Shown piece by piece: positions 1 through 7,269 of a stretch of DNA of 39,850 bases. Each line of letters opens with the position of its first letter. Positions within the stretch are counted from its first letter, which is position 1. A program made the translations under genes and the position numbers. The notes below the pieces were generated by a model. It did no database searches, was not told the origin of the DNA, and worked only from the letters and a program-made list of their open reading frames with translations. Origin of the DNA: Pacificimonas sp036351775. GTDB lineage: Bacteria > Pseudomonadota > Alphaproteobacteria > Sphingomonadales > Sphingomonadaceae. The stretch is taken from contig JAZBPX010000013.1 in the NCBI GenBank assembly GCA_036351775.1, positions 1-39,850 of the forward strand, written 5' to 3'.

Positions 1-357
1 AACTGCCACATCTCCGCCGGGGCCGGGATCGGCGGCGTGCTGGAGCCGCTTCAGGCAACGCCGACCATTATCGAGGACGACTGCTTCATCGGCGCGCGTT
101 CCGAGATCGTCGAGGGCGTGCGCGTCGGCAAGGGCACCGTCGTTGGCATGGGCGTCTTCATCACCGCGTCCACCAAGATCGTCCACCGCGACTCAGGCGA
201 GGTGATTCGCGGCGAGATCCCGCCCTATTCCGTGGTCGTGCCGGGCACGTTACCCGATCCGCAGGGCGGCCCCTCCCTCGCCTGCGCCGTCATCGTCAAG
301 CAGGTCGACGCCGGCACACGCTCGAAGACGTCGATCAACGAGCTTCTGCGTGATTGA
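1..357 (+). CDS. dapD: DapD, tetrahydrodipicolinate N-succinyltransferase (C-terminal part, cut by window edge)
   Basis: The reading frame is open from base 1, so the first 36 bases belong to the gene and the true start lies outside the window. The 118 visible residues begin with NCHISAGAGIGGVLEPLQ, a hallmark of the left-handed beta-helix of DapD. PTIIEDDCFIGARSEIVEG and the C-terminal CAVIVKQVDAGTRSKTSINE match the same family. DapD succinylates tetrahydrodipicolinate in the succinylase branch of lysine and meso-diaminopimelate synthesis. Its stop codon overlaps the GTG start of dapE by 8 bases, so the two are probably translationally coupled. Confidence 0.96.
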   Translation, partial: NCHISAGAGIGGVLEPLQATPTIIEDDCFIGARSEIVEGVRVGKGTVVGMGVFITASTKIVHRDSGEVIRGEIPPYSVVVPGTLPDPQGGPSLACAVIVKQVDAGTRSKTSINELLRD

Positions 358-1498
358 CGCCCTTGCGCTCGCCCAGGCGCTGATCCGCGTGCCGAGCGTG
401 ACCCCGGACCAGGGCGACGCGCAGGCCGTTCTTACGGATGCCCTGGAGTCGGCAGGCTTTCAGGTCTGGCGGCACCTCGACGGTGAAAAGCCTGACGGCC
501 CCGTCGCCAACCTGTTCGCGCGCAAGGGGAGCGGCGGTCGCCACCTCGCCTTCGCCGGTCATACCGATGTCGTCCCGCCCGGTGCCGATGCGGGCTGGAG
601 CGCGCCCCCATTCGAAGCGCGGATCGACGGCGACGTTCTGGTCGGACGCGGCGCGAACGACATGAAATCGTCGATCGCAGCCTTTACCGCCGCTGCGGCG
701 GAGGCCGATATCGGCGACAACTCGCTCAGCTTCGTCATCACCGGCGACGAGGAGGGGCCCGCCACCTACGGCACGAAGGCGCTTCTCAACTGGATGCAGG
801 CGGAGGGGCAGGTGCCTGACCACTGCCTCGTCGGCGAGCCCACCAGCCGCGAATCGCTTGGCGACATGGTGAAGATCGGGCGGCGCGGCTCGGTCAACGT
901 CTGGATCACCGTGAACGGCGCGCAGGGCCATGTCGCCTACCCGCACATGGCGCACAACCCGATCGGTTCGCTCGTAGAGATCCTGTCCCGGCTGACGGCG
1001 CGCACCCTCGACGAGGGCAATGACTGGTTCCAGCCCTCGAACCTCGAAGTGACGGACCTCAGCGTCGGCAACCCGGCGCACAACGTCATCCCCGCACAGG
1101 CGCACGCCCGCCTCAACATCCGCTTCAATGACCACCACCGCGGGGCGGACCTCGTGGCCTGGATCGAGGAGACCGCCGCCGCCGTCGATGACCGCGCCGA
1201 GGTGAACGCCATCATTTCCGGCGAATCCTTCTTTACCGGTCCCGGCCCCTTCTCGCAGGTGATCGTCGATGCCGTCGAAGCGGAAACGGGCCGCGCGCCG
1301 GAGCTGTCCACATCCGGCGGCACCTCGGACGCCCGCTTCATCCGCGCGCTCTGCCCGGTGATCGAGTTCGGCCCCGTCGGCAAGACCATGCACAAGTTCG
1401 ACGAGCTGATCGCCGTTGCCGACATCGCCCGCCTGCAGGCCATCTACCGCCGCATCATCGAGGGCTATTTCGCGTCCGAAACACTTAAGGCCGGTTAA
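350..1498 (+). CDS. dapE: DapE, succinyl-diaminopimelate desuccinylase
   Basis: This is a 382-residue M20-family dinuclear zinc amidohydrolase of usual DapE length, hydrolysing N-succinyl-LL-DAP to LL-DAP and succinate. Visible metal and catalytic motifs are GHTDVVPPG (H71, D73), GRGANDMKSS (D104), DEEGP (catalytic E134, metal E135), GEPTS and MHKFDE (H348), in the order known for the family. GGTSDARF precedes the last histidine. The start is GTG at 350, overlapping the dapD stop. Succession of dapD and dapE in one operon supports the call. The last codons contain a TTAA-N6-TTAA motif that may be regulatory for the next gene. Confidence 0.96.
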   Translation: MIDALALAQALIRVPSVTPDQGDAQAVLTDALESAGFQVWRHLDGEKPDGPVANLFARKGSGGRHLAFAGHTDVVPPGADAGWSAPPFEARIDGDVLVGRGANDMKSSIAAFTAAAAEADIGDNSLSFVITGDEEGPATYGTKALLNWMQAEGQVPDHCLVGEPTSRESLGDMVKIGRRGSVNVWITVNGAQGHVAYPHMAHNPIGSLVEILSRLTARTLDEGNDWFQPSNLEVTDLSVGNPAHNVIPAQAHARLNIRFNDHHRGADLVAWIEETAAAVDDRAEVNAIISGESFFTGPGPFSQVIVDAVEAETGRAPELSTSGGTSDARFIRALCPVIEFGPVGKTMHKFDELIAVADIARLQAIYRRIIEGYFASETLKAG

Positions 1499-1605
1499 CC
1501 CTGTTCAGTACCCGAACTTTCAGTCCTGTTCCGTAATCAACATCCCAGCAGAGACGCGGACCCGTCACCTGCGAACGGATCAAACAGGATTTGGGAACGG
1601 AAATT

Positions 1606-2160
1606 ATGAGCAAGTTCTTCAAGGGTTTCGCCGCCGCTGCGCTGGCCGCATCGGCCCTGACCGCCGCCAATGCCGCCGACTTCGACGGCACCGCCAGCGT
1701 CGAGATCGTCGAGGCCATCACCGTCGTCAGCCAGGAGTCGGTCGACTTCGGCGCGGTCGGTTCGCCCTCGGGCTCGACCGGTACCGTAACGATCACGCCG
1801 AGCGCGACCACCGCGACCTTTGCTACCTCCGGCGTTACCCAGTTCGGGACTGCCTCTCAGGGGAGCTTCACGATCACGGGCGCCGCGGGCCGCAACGTGC
1901 AGATCGCGTTCCTGAACGGGAATGAGGACATCACCCTCGCCTCTGCCGCAAATGCCTTCGATGCGGTCACGAACCCCACCGGCAATGCCGACGAGCTCGA
2001 CGCGTCGCTTACGCTGGCAGAGGCCGGCACGCAGGCGCTCGACGATGGTACCGACAGCGACGAGCACACCTTCTACGTCGGCGGCACGCTCACCATTCCG
2101 GACGGCGCCGCTCAGGACGCCTACAGCGGCACGTTCACCGTGGATGTCCGCTACGAGTAA
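1606..2160 (+). CDS. DUF4402 protein, probable pilus subunit of the chaperone-usher locus
   Basis: The predicted protein has 184 residues. I chose ATG 1606 (MSKFFKGF) rather than the in-frame TTG at 1591 because GGGAACGG lies at a good distance upstream and the ATG opens directly onto a signal peptide ending ANA-ADFD. The mature part is all-beta, with VDFGAVGSPSGSTGTVTI near the start and a C-terminal block YVGGTLTIP...GTFTVDVRYE, the pattern of DUF4402. Such proteins sit beside PapD-like chaperones and ushers in alphaproteobacteria and are thought to be the fimbrial subunits. No separate tip adhesin is visible nearby. A terminator follows, so this gene may be expressed more than the two downstream. 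Confidence 0.85.
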   Translation: MSKFFKGFAAAALAASALTAANAADFDGTASVEIVEAITVVSQESVDFGAVGSPSGSTGTVTITPSATTATFATSGVTQFGTASQGSFTITGAAGRNVQIAFLNGNEDITLASAANAFDAVTNPTGNADELDASLTLAEAGTQALDDGTDSDEHTFYVGGTLTIPDGAAQDAYSGTFTVDVRYE

Positions 2161-2596
2161 ACTCTTCGACTGGGCTCCTGCGGCTTGATCTGCGGCAGCC
2201 CGACCGGAGATTTCAACCCGGCTGAAAGGGTGTCGTCCATGACGGGCGGCACCCTTTTTCCGTTGCCGGTGACGCTTCGACGTCAGACTTCCTCAAGGTC
2301 GCGCCCGCGCCTTAGCACTTCGTCAACCATCGCCGCCGTAATCATGAAGGCGCCGGTAAGGATAGCGCTTAACCCGCGCCGCGCCTTGCCGGTGAATGCC
2401 CGCCGCCGGGCCTGACACCCTCCGCCATGGGAACGGGTGAGTGGCCGGAACGATGTCCGGCCCGGCGACGGGACTTCATGTGCCGCTTCGGTTCGAAGGG
2501 CGCGCAGAGGACGGGGATGTTCGGCGCGCCTTTCGAATCACAGCAACAGGAACCGCCGGACCAGCGGGTTTGGCCAATGTCACGGGAAGAAATCTC
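2161..2596. other. 436-bp gap between pilus subunit and chaperone genes
   Basis: No convincing gene was found here. It holds the terminator at 2225-2259, a GC-rich hairpin GGCCGGA-ACGATG-TCCGGCC at 2443-2462 without a T tail, and the ribosome binding site GGGAAGA at 2584-2590 for the chaperone. Short open frames on both strands have no recognisable content. Confidence 0.6.
2225..2259 (+). terminator. Rho-independent terminator-like hairpin after the DUF4402 gene
   Basis: AAAGGGTG (2225-2232) pairs with CACCCTTT (2250-2257), with a small inner CGTC-CAT-GACG hairpin and a T-rich 3' end (CCCTTTTT). It begins 65 bases after the DUF4402 stop. It may end or attenuate transcription before the chaperone gene. 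Confidence 0.6.
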
Positions 2597-3454
2597 ATGC
2601 ACCGACCCTCCTGTCGAAAGCCTGTCTGGGCGCGCGGTCTTAAGATCGGGTTAACGGCGCAACTTCTGGTTGCGGGCGCGCTTCTCGCCCCGCTTCCCGC
2701 GGGGGCCAGCGATCTTCTCGTTGCGCCCACGCGCGTCACCTTCGAGGGCCGCGAACGCGCTACCGAGGTCGTCCTGAAAAACGCTGGCGACAGGGAAACC
2801 ACCTACCGCGTGTCGCTCGTTGCCCGCCGCATGAGCCCCACCGGCGAGATTATCGAGGTCGATGACCCGAACGAAGCCGAGGCGTTGGCACAGCAGATGA
2901 TCCGCTACGCGCCGCGTTCGATCCGCCTCGCGCCCAACCAGACACAGGCGATCCGGGTCGCCGTGCGAAAACCGGCCGACCTGGCCGACGGCGAATATCG
3001 CATCCACATGATGTTCCAGAATGTGCCGGAGGTGAACGACGTCGAGGACGAAATCGATGTCGAGGCCGCCGACGCGCTTTCGATCCGCCTGACCCCGATC
3101 TACGGCGTCACCATTCCGATCATCGTCCGCCACGGCGCGCTCGATGCCGGGGTCGCCATCGCCGACGCACAGCCGGACATGGCGAATGAGGGCCTTGGCG
3201 TCTCGGTCGCGCTCCAGCGCACGGGCACCCGCTCCAGCTACGGCGAATTCGAACTGTCGGCAGAGGGGCACAACGGCCCGGTCGCGCTCCTTCGCGGCGT
3301 GGCGCTCTACCCGGAAATCGAACGCCGCGTATTCACCATTCCGGTTCGCGCCGACGCGAATGTTTCTGCCGGGGAGACGGTCACGCTCCGCTATTACGAA
3401 CTGAACGGGACCGCCCGGACTCTCATTGAGGAACGGAGCGTGCCGCTCGGCTGA
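2597..3454 (+). CDS. PapD-like periplasmic pilus chaperone
   Basis: The protein has 285 residues if started at ATG 2597, which has GGGAAGA just upstream. Longer in-frame starts reach back to 2441 but add a sequence with no secretion logic. The N-terminus is a long signal peptide (MHRPSCRKPVWARGL...LPAGASD), followed by LLVAPTRVTFEGRERATEVV, the usual first strands of the chaperone immunoglobulin domain. PRSIRLAPNQTQAIRVAVRKP matches the strand F-G region before the second domain. The role is to hold unfolded subunits by donor-strand complementation and deliver them to the usher encoded 23 bases downstream. A TTAA-N7-TTAAC motif lies inside the signal-peptide codons. Confidence 0.88.
   Translation: MHRPSCRKPVWARGLKIGLTAQLLVAGALLAPLPAGASDLLVAPTRVTFEGRERATEVVLKNAGDRETTYRVSLVARRMSPTGEIIEVDDPNEAEALAQQMIRYAPRSIRLAPNQTQAIRVAVRKPADLADGEYRIHMMFQNVPEVNDVEDEIDVEAADALSIRLTPIYGVTIPIIVRHGALDAGVAIADAQPDMANEGLGVSVALQRTGTRSSYGEFELSAEGHNGPVALLRGVALYPEIERRVFTIPVRADANVSAGETVTLRYYELNGTARTLIEERSVPLG
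2640..2655 (+). promoter_or_regulatory. CtrA-like full site inside the chaperone gene
   Basis: TTAA (2640-2643), seven bases GATCGGG, then TTAAC (2651-2655) matches the Caulobacter CtrA consensus TTAA-N7-TTAAC. It lies about 44 bases after the chosen chaperone start. Binding is inferred, not shown. Confidence 0.4.
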
Positions 3455-3477
3455 GCCGCCGCGCTGCGCCGGTCACG

Positions 3478-6222
3478 ATGGGGGTCAGCAGGTTCTTTCC
3501 CTGGCGAGCGTTCACCGCGCTCGGCATCGCGGCGAGCGTCGCCATCGCCGCACCCGGCGTCCCGGCGTCAGCGGCTGAGGTGGCTGCCCCTGTGCAAACC
3601 CTTTCGACGGTATCGGAGGACGATTACGTCATCCTGCGGCTGGAAATGCGCCGCTGGATCCTCGCTGAGGACGTCGAGGGGTACCGCCTGCCCGGCGGCG
3701 GCCTGTGCCTCGATCTCGAACAGACCGTCGCCGCACTCGACTTCCCCATAGCGGTCAGTCCCGACGAACAGTCCGCGTCCGGATGGGCACGAAGCGAGGC
3801 GCACCGTTTCGAGCTGGAACCCGGCCGGGTCCGCTACGGCGACCAGTCCGAGCGTCTGGAGGGCGCAGAGCTGTTCGCCCACGCCGGGGGCCTCTGCGCG
3901 AATGTCGACTCGATTGCCGCGTGGTTCGATCTGACGCTCGAACCCAACCTTCCGGCGGCGCTTGTCACGGTCACATCCGAAACGCCGCTGCCCTTCGAGG
4001 CCGAAGTCGAGCGCGAACGCCGCCGCGCCATGCTCGCCGCGCGCGCGGAACGCATCGATCTGGACCGCTACGAAGCCATCGTCGAACCCTACCGGATCTG
4101 GCGGACACCCTCTGTTGAAATCAGCCTGGAACTGGAGGGCGAGCGGAACAGCGACAAGGATATGCGCGGTGCCTTTACCTACGGCGCGCTCGCTGCCGGA
4201 GAGGCCGCCTTTCTCAGTTATGACATGCGCGTTGCCGGCGGTCAGGACCTTATTCCCGAAATCATCCGCCTGCGCGCCTATCGCAGCGACGCGGAGGGCC
4301 GCCTATTTGGTTCGCTGGGCGTTACCGAAGCAGTCGCGGGCGATGTGACGCTCCAGGCGCGCGGCCTGACGACGCCCGCCGCCGTTGGCCGCGGCGCGTT
4401 CATCTCGAATGCGCCGCTTTACCGCTCGGCCAATTTCGATACGACCGACTTCTTCGGCGAACTACCCGTTGGCTGGGACGCGGAGCTGTACCGCAATGGT
4501 TCTCTCATCGCTGTATCCGAGCCGACGTCCGCCGGGCGCTACGAGTTTCGCGACGTTCCACTGACCTTTCAGGAGAACCGTTTCGAGATCGTCCTTTACG
4601 GCCCGCAGGGCCAGATCCGCCGCGAGACCGTCTACCGAAACGTGGCGCGCGACGCCGTCCCCGCCGGCCAGACCTGGGTTCGCGCCGCGATCCTAGAGGA
4701 TGCCCGGTCGCTGATCGACCTGCGCGACGAACCGGAGGAGCCGGGCCGCTGGATTGCCTCGGCGTCTGTCGAACAGGGCCTGTCGAAGCGCCTCTCCGGC
4801 GGCCTCCACCTTACCCACGCAGAGCAGATCGACGCCGATCCGGACACCATGATCGAGGCGAGCGTCCGCGCCCTTCTCGATAACGGCGTCGTCGAGATCG
4901 ACGCGGCAGGCGACCTAAGCGGCGGCTATGCCGTCAGCGCGTCGGCCGCCGCCCAGACCGGTTCGCTCAGCCTGTTTGCCACCACGCTGTTTCGCGACAG
5001 CCTCCGCCTTCGGAACGGCAGCGAGACCGACGAGCGGTCCCGCATCGAGCTGCGCGCCATTCGCGAGTTCGACATGGGCGGCCGTCCGGCGGCGCTCAGC
5101 GGCGGGGTCGTTTACCGGAACCGGATCGATGCCCCCGACCCGCTCCGCGTCGACGGGCGCTTCACGACATCTGTCATCGGGCTGAACGTCGCTACGGAGG
5201 TCTCCTGGCAGTCGGATTCCGATTCCGGCGGCAATGAGGGCCTGCGCGGCCGAACCATCGTCGGCGGCCGCATGGGGCCGGTCCTTCTGCGCGGCGAAGC
5301 GGAATACGGCCTCTCCGGCGGGCCGGACGTCGAGAAGCTGCGCGCGACGGCGGACTACCGGCTGTCGCGAAACGGCATGATCCGCGGAGAAGCGCGCTAT
5401 AACCTGAAGAATGACAGCGGCCAGCTCAGCCTCGGCTACGCCCAGCGCTTCGACCGGTTCGCGGTGGGCGGCAGCGTGCGCGCGGATACCGGCGGTGAGG
5501 TCTCGGGCCTCCTGAACGTCACCGTCGCCGTCGGGCCCGACACGCGCGGACGCTTCGGCCATGTGACCTCGGAGAAACTCGCCTCCCACGGCCAGGTCGC
5601 CGCGCGCGTGTTCACCGACAGCAACATGGACGGCGCGTGGCAGTCGGACGAGCCCGTCCACGAGGGCGTGAAGCTGAAGCGCAACAATTTCTCCGCGGGC
5701 GAAACCGGTCCGGACGGCGCCGCGATCCTGACCGGCTTTCCTTCCGGCCAGAGGGCGCGCGTCGAGATTGCGGGCGGCAGCCTGCCCGACCCCTTCCTCC
5801 TCCCTGCCGCCAAGCCCACCGTCGTGAAGGCGCGGCGCGGGATCACCACCCGCGTTGACATCCCGCTCACCCCGACCGGCGAGATTGAGGGCGTCCTGTT
5901 CATGGGCCAGCGCGCGCTGCCCGGCGCGGCGCTCGTGCTGAAGGACGACGGGGGCGCAATCGTCGCCCGCACCCGCAGCGAATATGACGGTTTCTTCCTG
6001 TTCGAAACGGTCCGCTACGGCCGCTACCGCGTCGAGCTTGCGGACACGTCCCTTGCCGCAACGGGCGCAGCGCCGCTCTCCCGCGCGGTTGAGATTTCCG
6101 CCGCGAACGACATCGCCAATCTCGGCGCCGTCACACTCGCCCCGCCGCTCAGGATCGCGGCCGCCGAGCCGCCACCGCCGGGTAGCAACCCACACCCGGA
6201 CCCGATGTCAGGCCGGGACTAG
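3478..6222 (+). CDS. Outer-membrane fimbrial usher
   Basis: This 914-residue protein has a signal peptide (about residues 1-32, ending PASA-AEVAAP), an N-terminal beta domain, and a long alternating beta-strand region expected of the 24-strand usher pore. GELPVGWDAELYRNGSLIA (about residues 328-346) and FQENRFEIVLYGPQGQIRRE resemble the plug region of CFA/I-type (alpha-fimbrial) ushers. The C-terminal part (about 705-885) has two prealbumin-like/CnaB-like beta sandwiches: VAARVFTDSNMDGAWQSDEP, then GEIEGVLFMGQRALPGAALV with YDGFFLFETVRYGRYRVEL. A proline-rich tail follows. The usher accepts chaperone-subunit complexes and threads the pilus through the outer membrane. ATG 3478 follows the chaperone stop by 23 bases. 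The 3' end overlaps a convergent gene by 15 bases. Confidence 0.88.
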   Translation: MGVSRFFPWRAFTALGIAASVAIAAPGVPASAAEVAAPVQTLSTVSEDDYVILRLEMRRWILAEDVEGYRLPGGGLCLDLEQTVAALDFPIAVSPDEQSASGWARSEAHRFELEPGRVRYGDQSERLEGAELFAHAGGLCANVDSIAAWFDLTLEPNLPAALVTVTSETPLPFEAEVERERRRAMLAARAERIDLDRYEAIVEPYRIWRTPSVEISLELEGERNSDKDMRGAFTYGALAAGEAAFLSYDMRVAGGQDLIPEIIRLRAYRSDAEGRLFGSLGVTEAVAGDVTLQARGLTTPAAVGRGAFISNAPLYRSANFDTTDFFGELPVGWDAELYRNGSLIAVSEPTSAGRYEFRDVPLTFQENRFEIVLYGPQGQIRRETVYRNVARDAVPAGQTWVRAAILEDARSLIDLRDEPEEPGRWIASASVEQGLSKRLSGGLHLTHAEQIDADPDTMIEASVRALLDNGVVEIDAAGDLSGGYAVSASAAAQTGSLSLFATTLFRDSLRLRNGSETDERSRIELRAIREFDMGGRPAALSGGVVYRNRIDAPDPLRVDGRFTTSVIGLNVATEVSWQSDSDSGGNEGLRGRTIVGGRMGPVLLRGEAEYGLSGGPDVEKLRATADYRLSRNGMIRGEARYNLKNDSGQLSLGYAQRFDRFAVGGSVRADTGGEVSGLLNVTVAVGPDTRGRFGHVTSEKLASHGQVAARVFTDSNMDGAWQSDEPVHEGVKLKRNNFSAGETGPDGAAILTGFPSGQRARVEIAGGSLPDPFLLPAAKPTVVKARRGITTRVDIPLTPTGEIEGVLFMGQRALPGAALVLKDDGGAIVARTRSEYDGFFLFETVRYGRYRVELADTSLAATGAAPLSRAVEISAANDIANLGAVTLAPPLRIAAAEPPPPGSNPHPDPMSGRD

Positions 6223-6792
6223 GGTTCGCAATCCGCAAAAGGTGGCGGCGTCCGACACAGCGACCGCTTCACGCCCGTCCACGCCGAGCAGCGCAGTATG
6301 TCGTTCACGCAGCGTCCCGATCCGCTCCCACAGCGCGGCATGGTCCGGCGCCGCCGCGGCGAAGGTATCCGCGCTCTCATAGCGCGCCCGCGCCGGGGCG
6401 ATCTCCGCTTCAATGGCGGCCGCGCGCAGGAAAACCGCTTCGACCCGGCCCAGCCAAAGTTGCAACGCCCGCTCCCCGCTGGCGGCTTCGTAGCGCGCCG
6501 CGGCGCTGGTCCACTCGTCAAGGACCATCTCGAAACGCGCGCGCAAGTCCTCGATATCCGGCAGCTCGGCGCCCGGCACTGCTGCCGGCTCCGCCTCCAA
6601 CGCCGGCGATGCTTCACCGGCCGCGCCTATTTCGGCCGTCCCGCTTTCCGCCAGCCGCTCGGGCGAACAGGGCGCGCTTTCGCCCGGGCGAACGGCGAGG
6701 CTGGGGAAGCTGTTTCGCGGTTCGCCCGCGCAGCCGCCAATCAGCAGCGCCGTCAGCAGCAGAACGAGTAGGCGGGCGGGGCGATAGCTCAT
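6208..6792 (-). CDS. Small lipoprotein of unknown function
   Basis: The predicted protein has 194 residues. Start 6792 gives MSYRPARLLVLLLTALLIGGC, a lipoprotein signal with lipobox IGGC, preceded by AAAGG. A longer frame to 6990 runs backwards through the tRNA gene and is an artefact. After the lipid-attachment cysteine comes a low-complexity Ala/Glu/Pro stretch, then an alpha-helical domain (EDLRARFEMVLDEWTSAAAR, ALQLWLGRVEAVFLRAAAIE). I do not recognise the family. It converges on the usher gene and shares 15 bases with it. A link to pilus biogenesis is possible from position only. Confidence 0.65.
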   Translation of the reverse strand: MSYRPARLLVLLLTALLIGGCAGEPRNSFPSLAVRPGESAPCSPERLAESGTAEIGAAGEASPALEAEPAAVPGAELPDIEDLRARFEMVLDEWTSAAARYEAASGERALQLWLGRVEAVFLRAAAIEAEIAPARARYESADTFAAAAPDHAALWERIGTLRERHTALLGVDGREAVAVSDAATFCGLRTLVPA

Positions 6793-6912
6793 GACCTTTG
6801 CTCTGCGACGCTGTGCGCGGCCATGCAAGCGGCAAGGAGACAGCGCACCGACGCCCATGGAAGACACGGGCTTGAACGCCGCGCCCGCTTCTCTTAAGGA
6901 GCGCCGCTCTGC

Positions 6913-6989
6913 GCGCCCGTAGCTCAGCTGGATAGAGCACCAGACTACGAATCTGGGGGTCAGAGGTTCGAATCCTTTCGGGCGCGCCA
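6913..6989 (+). tRNA. tRNA-Arg (anticodon ACG)
   Basis: A complete 77-base cloverleaf. The acceptor stem GCGCCCG (6913-6919) pairs with CGGGCGC (6979-6985), followed by discriminator G and an encoded CCA (6987-6989). The anticodon arm is CCAGA-CTACGAA-TCTGG with anticodon ACG at 6947-6949, read as inosine-CG after TadA editing. The T loop GGTTCGAATCC is standard. It sits alone between the lipoprotein gene and the RTX protease gene. Confidence 0.97.
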
Positions 6990-7025
6990 TCCTCCTTACA
7001 TCGCGAGTCGGGCCTGATTCGGCGC

Positions 7026-7052
7026 TTGAAATCCGCCCTCTTCTGCTATTGT
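7026..7052 (+). promoter_or_regulatory. Possible promoter upstream of the RTX protease gene
   Basis: TTGAAA (7026-7031) and TATTGT (7047-7052) are 15 bases apart, with TGC before the second box giving an extended -10 form. Spacing is short, so this is tentative. Confidence 0.25.
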
Positions 7053-7220
7053 GAAGTCTTGATCTAAAGCAGGATCGTTAGAAATCTTCGGCTCGCCGCC
7101 TGCGTGAACCGGTTCATCCGCAAACGACTCTCAATGTGGGCCCTTCGGCGCTAAGTGCAGGCCTAGCGCGGTGCCGCCGTACTTCCGGCGCTGAACAGGG
7201 ATGCGAGGGGCCATGGGCAG

Positions 7221-7244
7221 GCCCCGGTTCGGGGGAACCGGGCC
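7221..7244 (+). promoter_or_regulatory. Leader hairpin before the RTX protease gene
   Basis: CCCGGTTC (7223-7230), loop GGGG, GAACCGGG (7235-7242) form a perfect 8-bp stem ending 27 bases before the ATG, with no T tail. It may stabilise the mRNA or act in translation control. Confidence 0.4.
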
Positions 7245-7269
7245 GACCAATGGGTGAAAGGGCGAAAAC

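Noticed and set aside
335..1393. Long minus-strand frame opposite dapE
   Set aside because: It mirrors dapE codons, has Arg/Asp/Gly-rich composition without domains, and dapE is certain.
1505..1519. GTTC-N7-GAAC-like palindrome as an SOS box upstream of DUF4402
   Set aside because: The orientation is inverted rather than the direct GTTC-N7-GTTC of alphaproteobacteria, and the gene is not a repair gene.
6793..6990. N-terminal extension of the lipoprotein reading MARPKGFEPLTPRFVVW
   Set aside because: This is the classic antisense translation of a tRNA gene; the true start has a ribosome binding site and lipoprotein signal.
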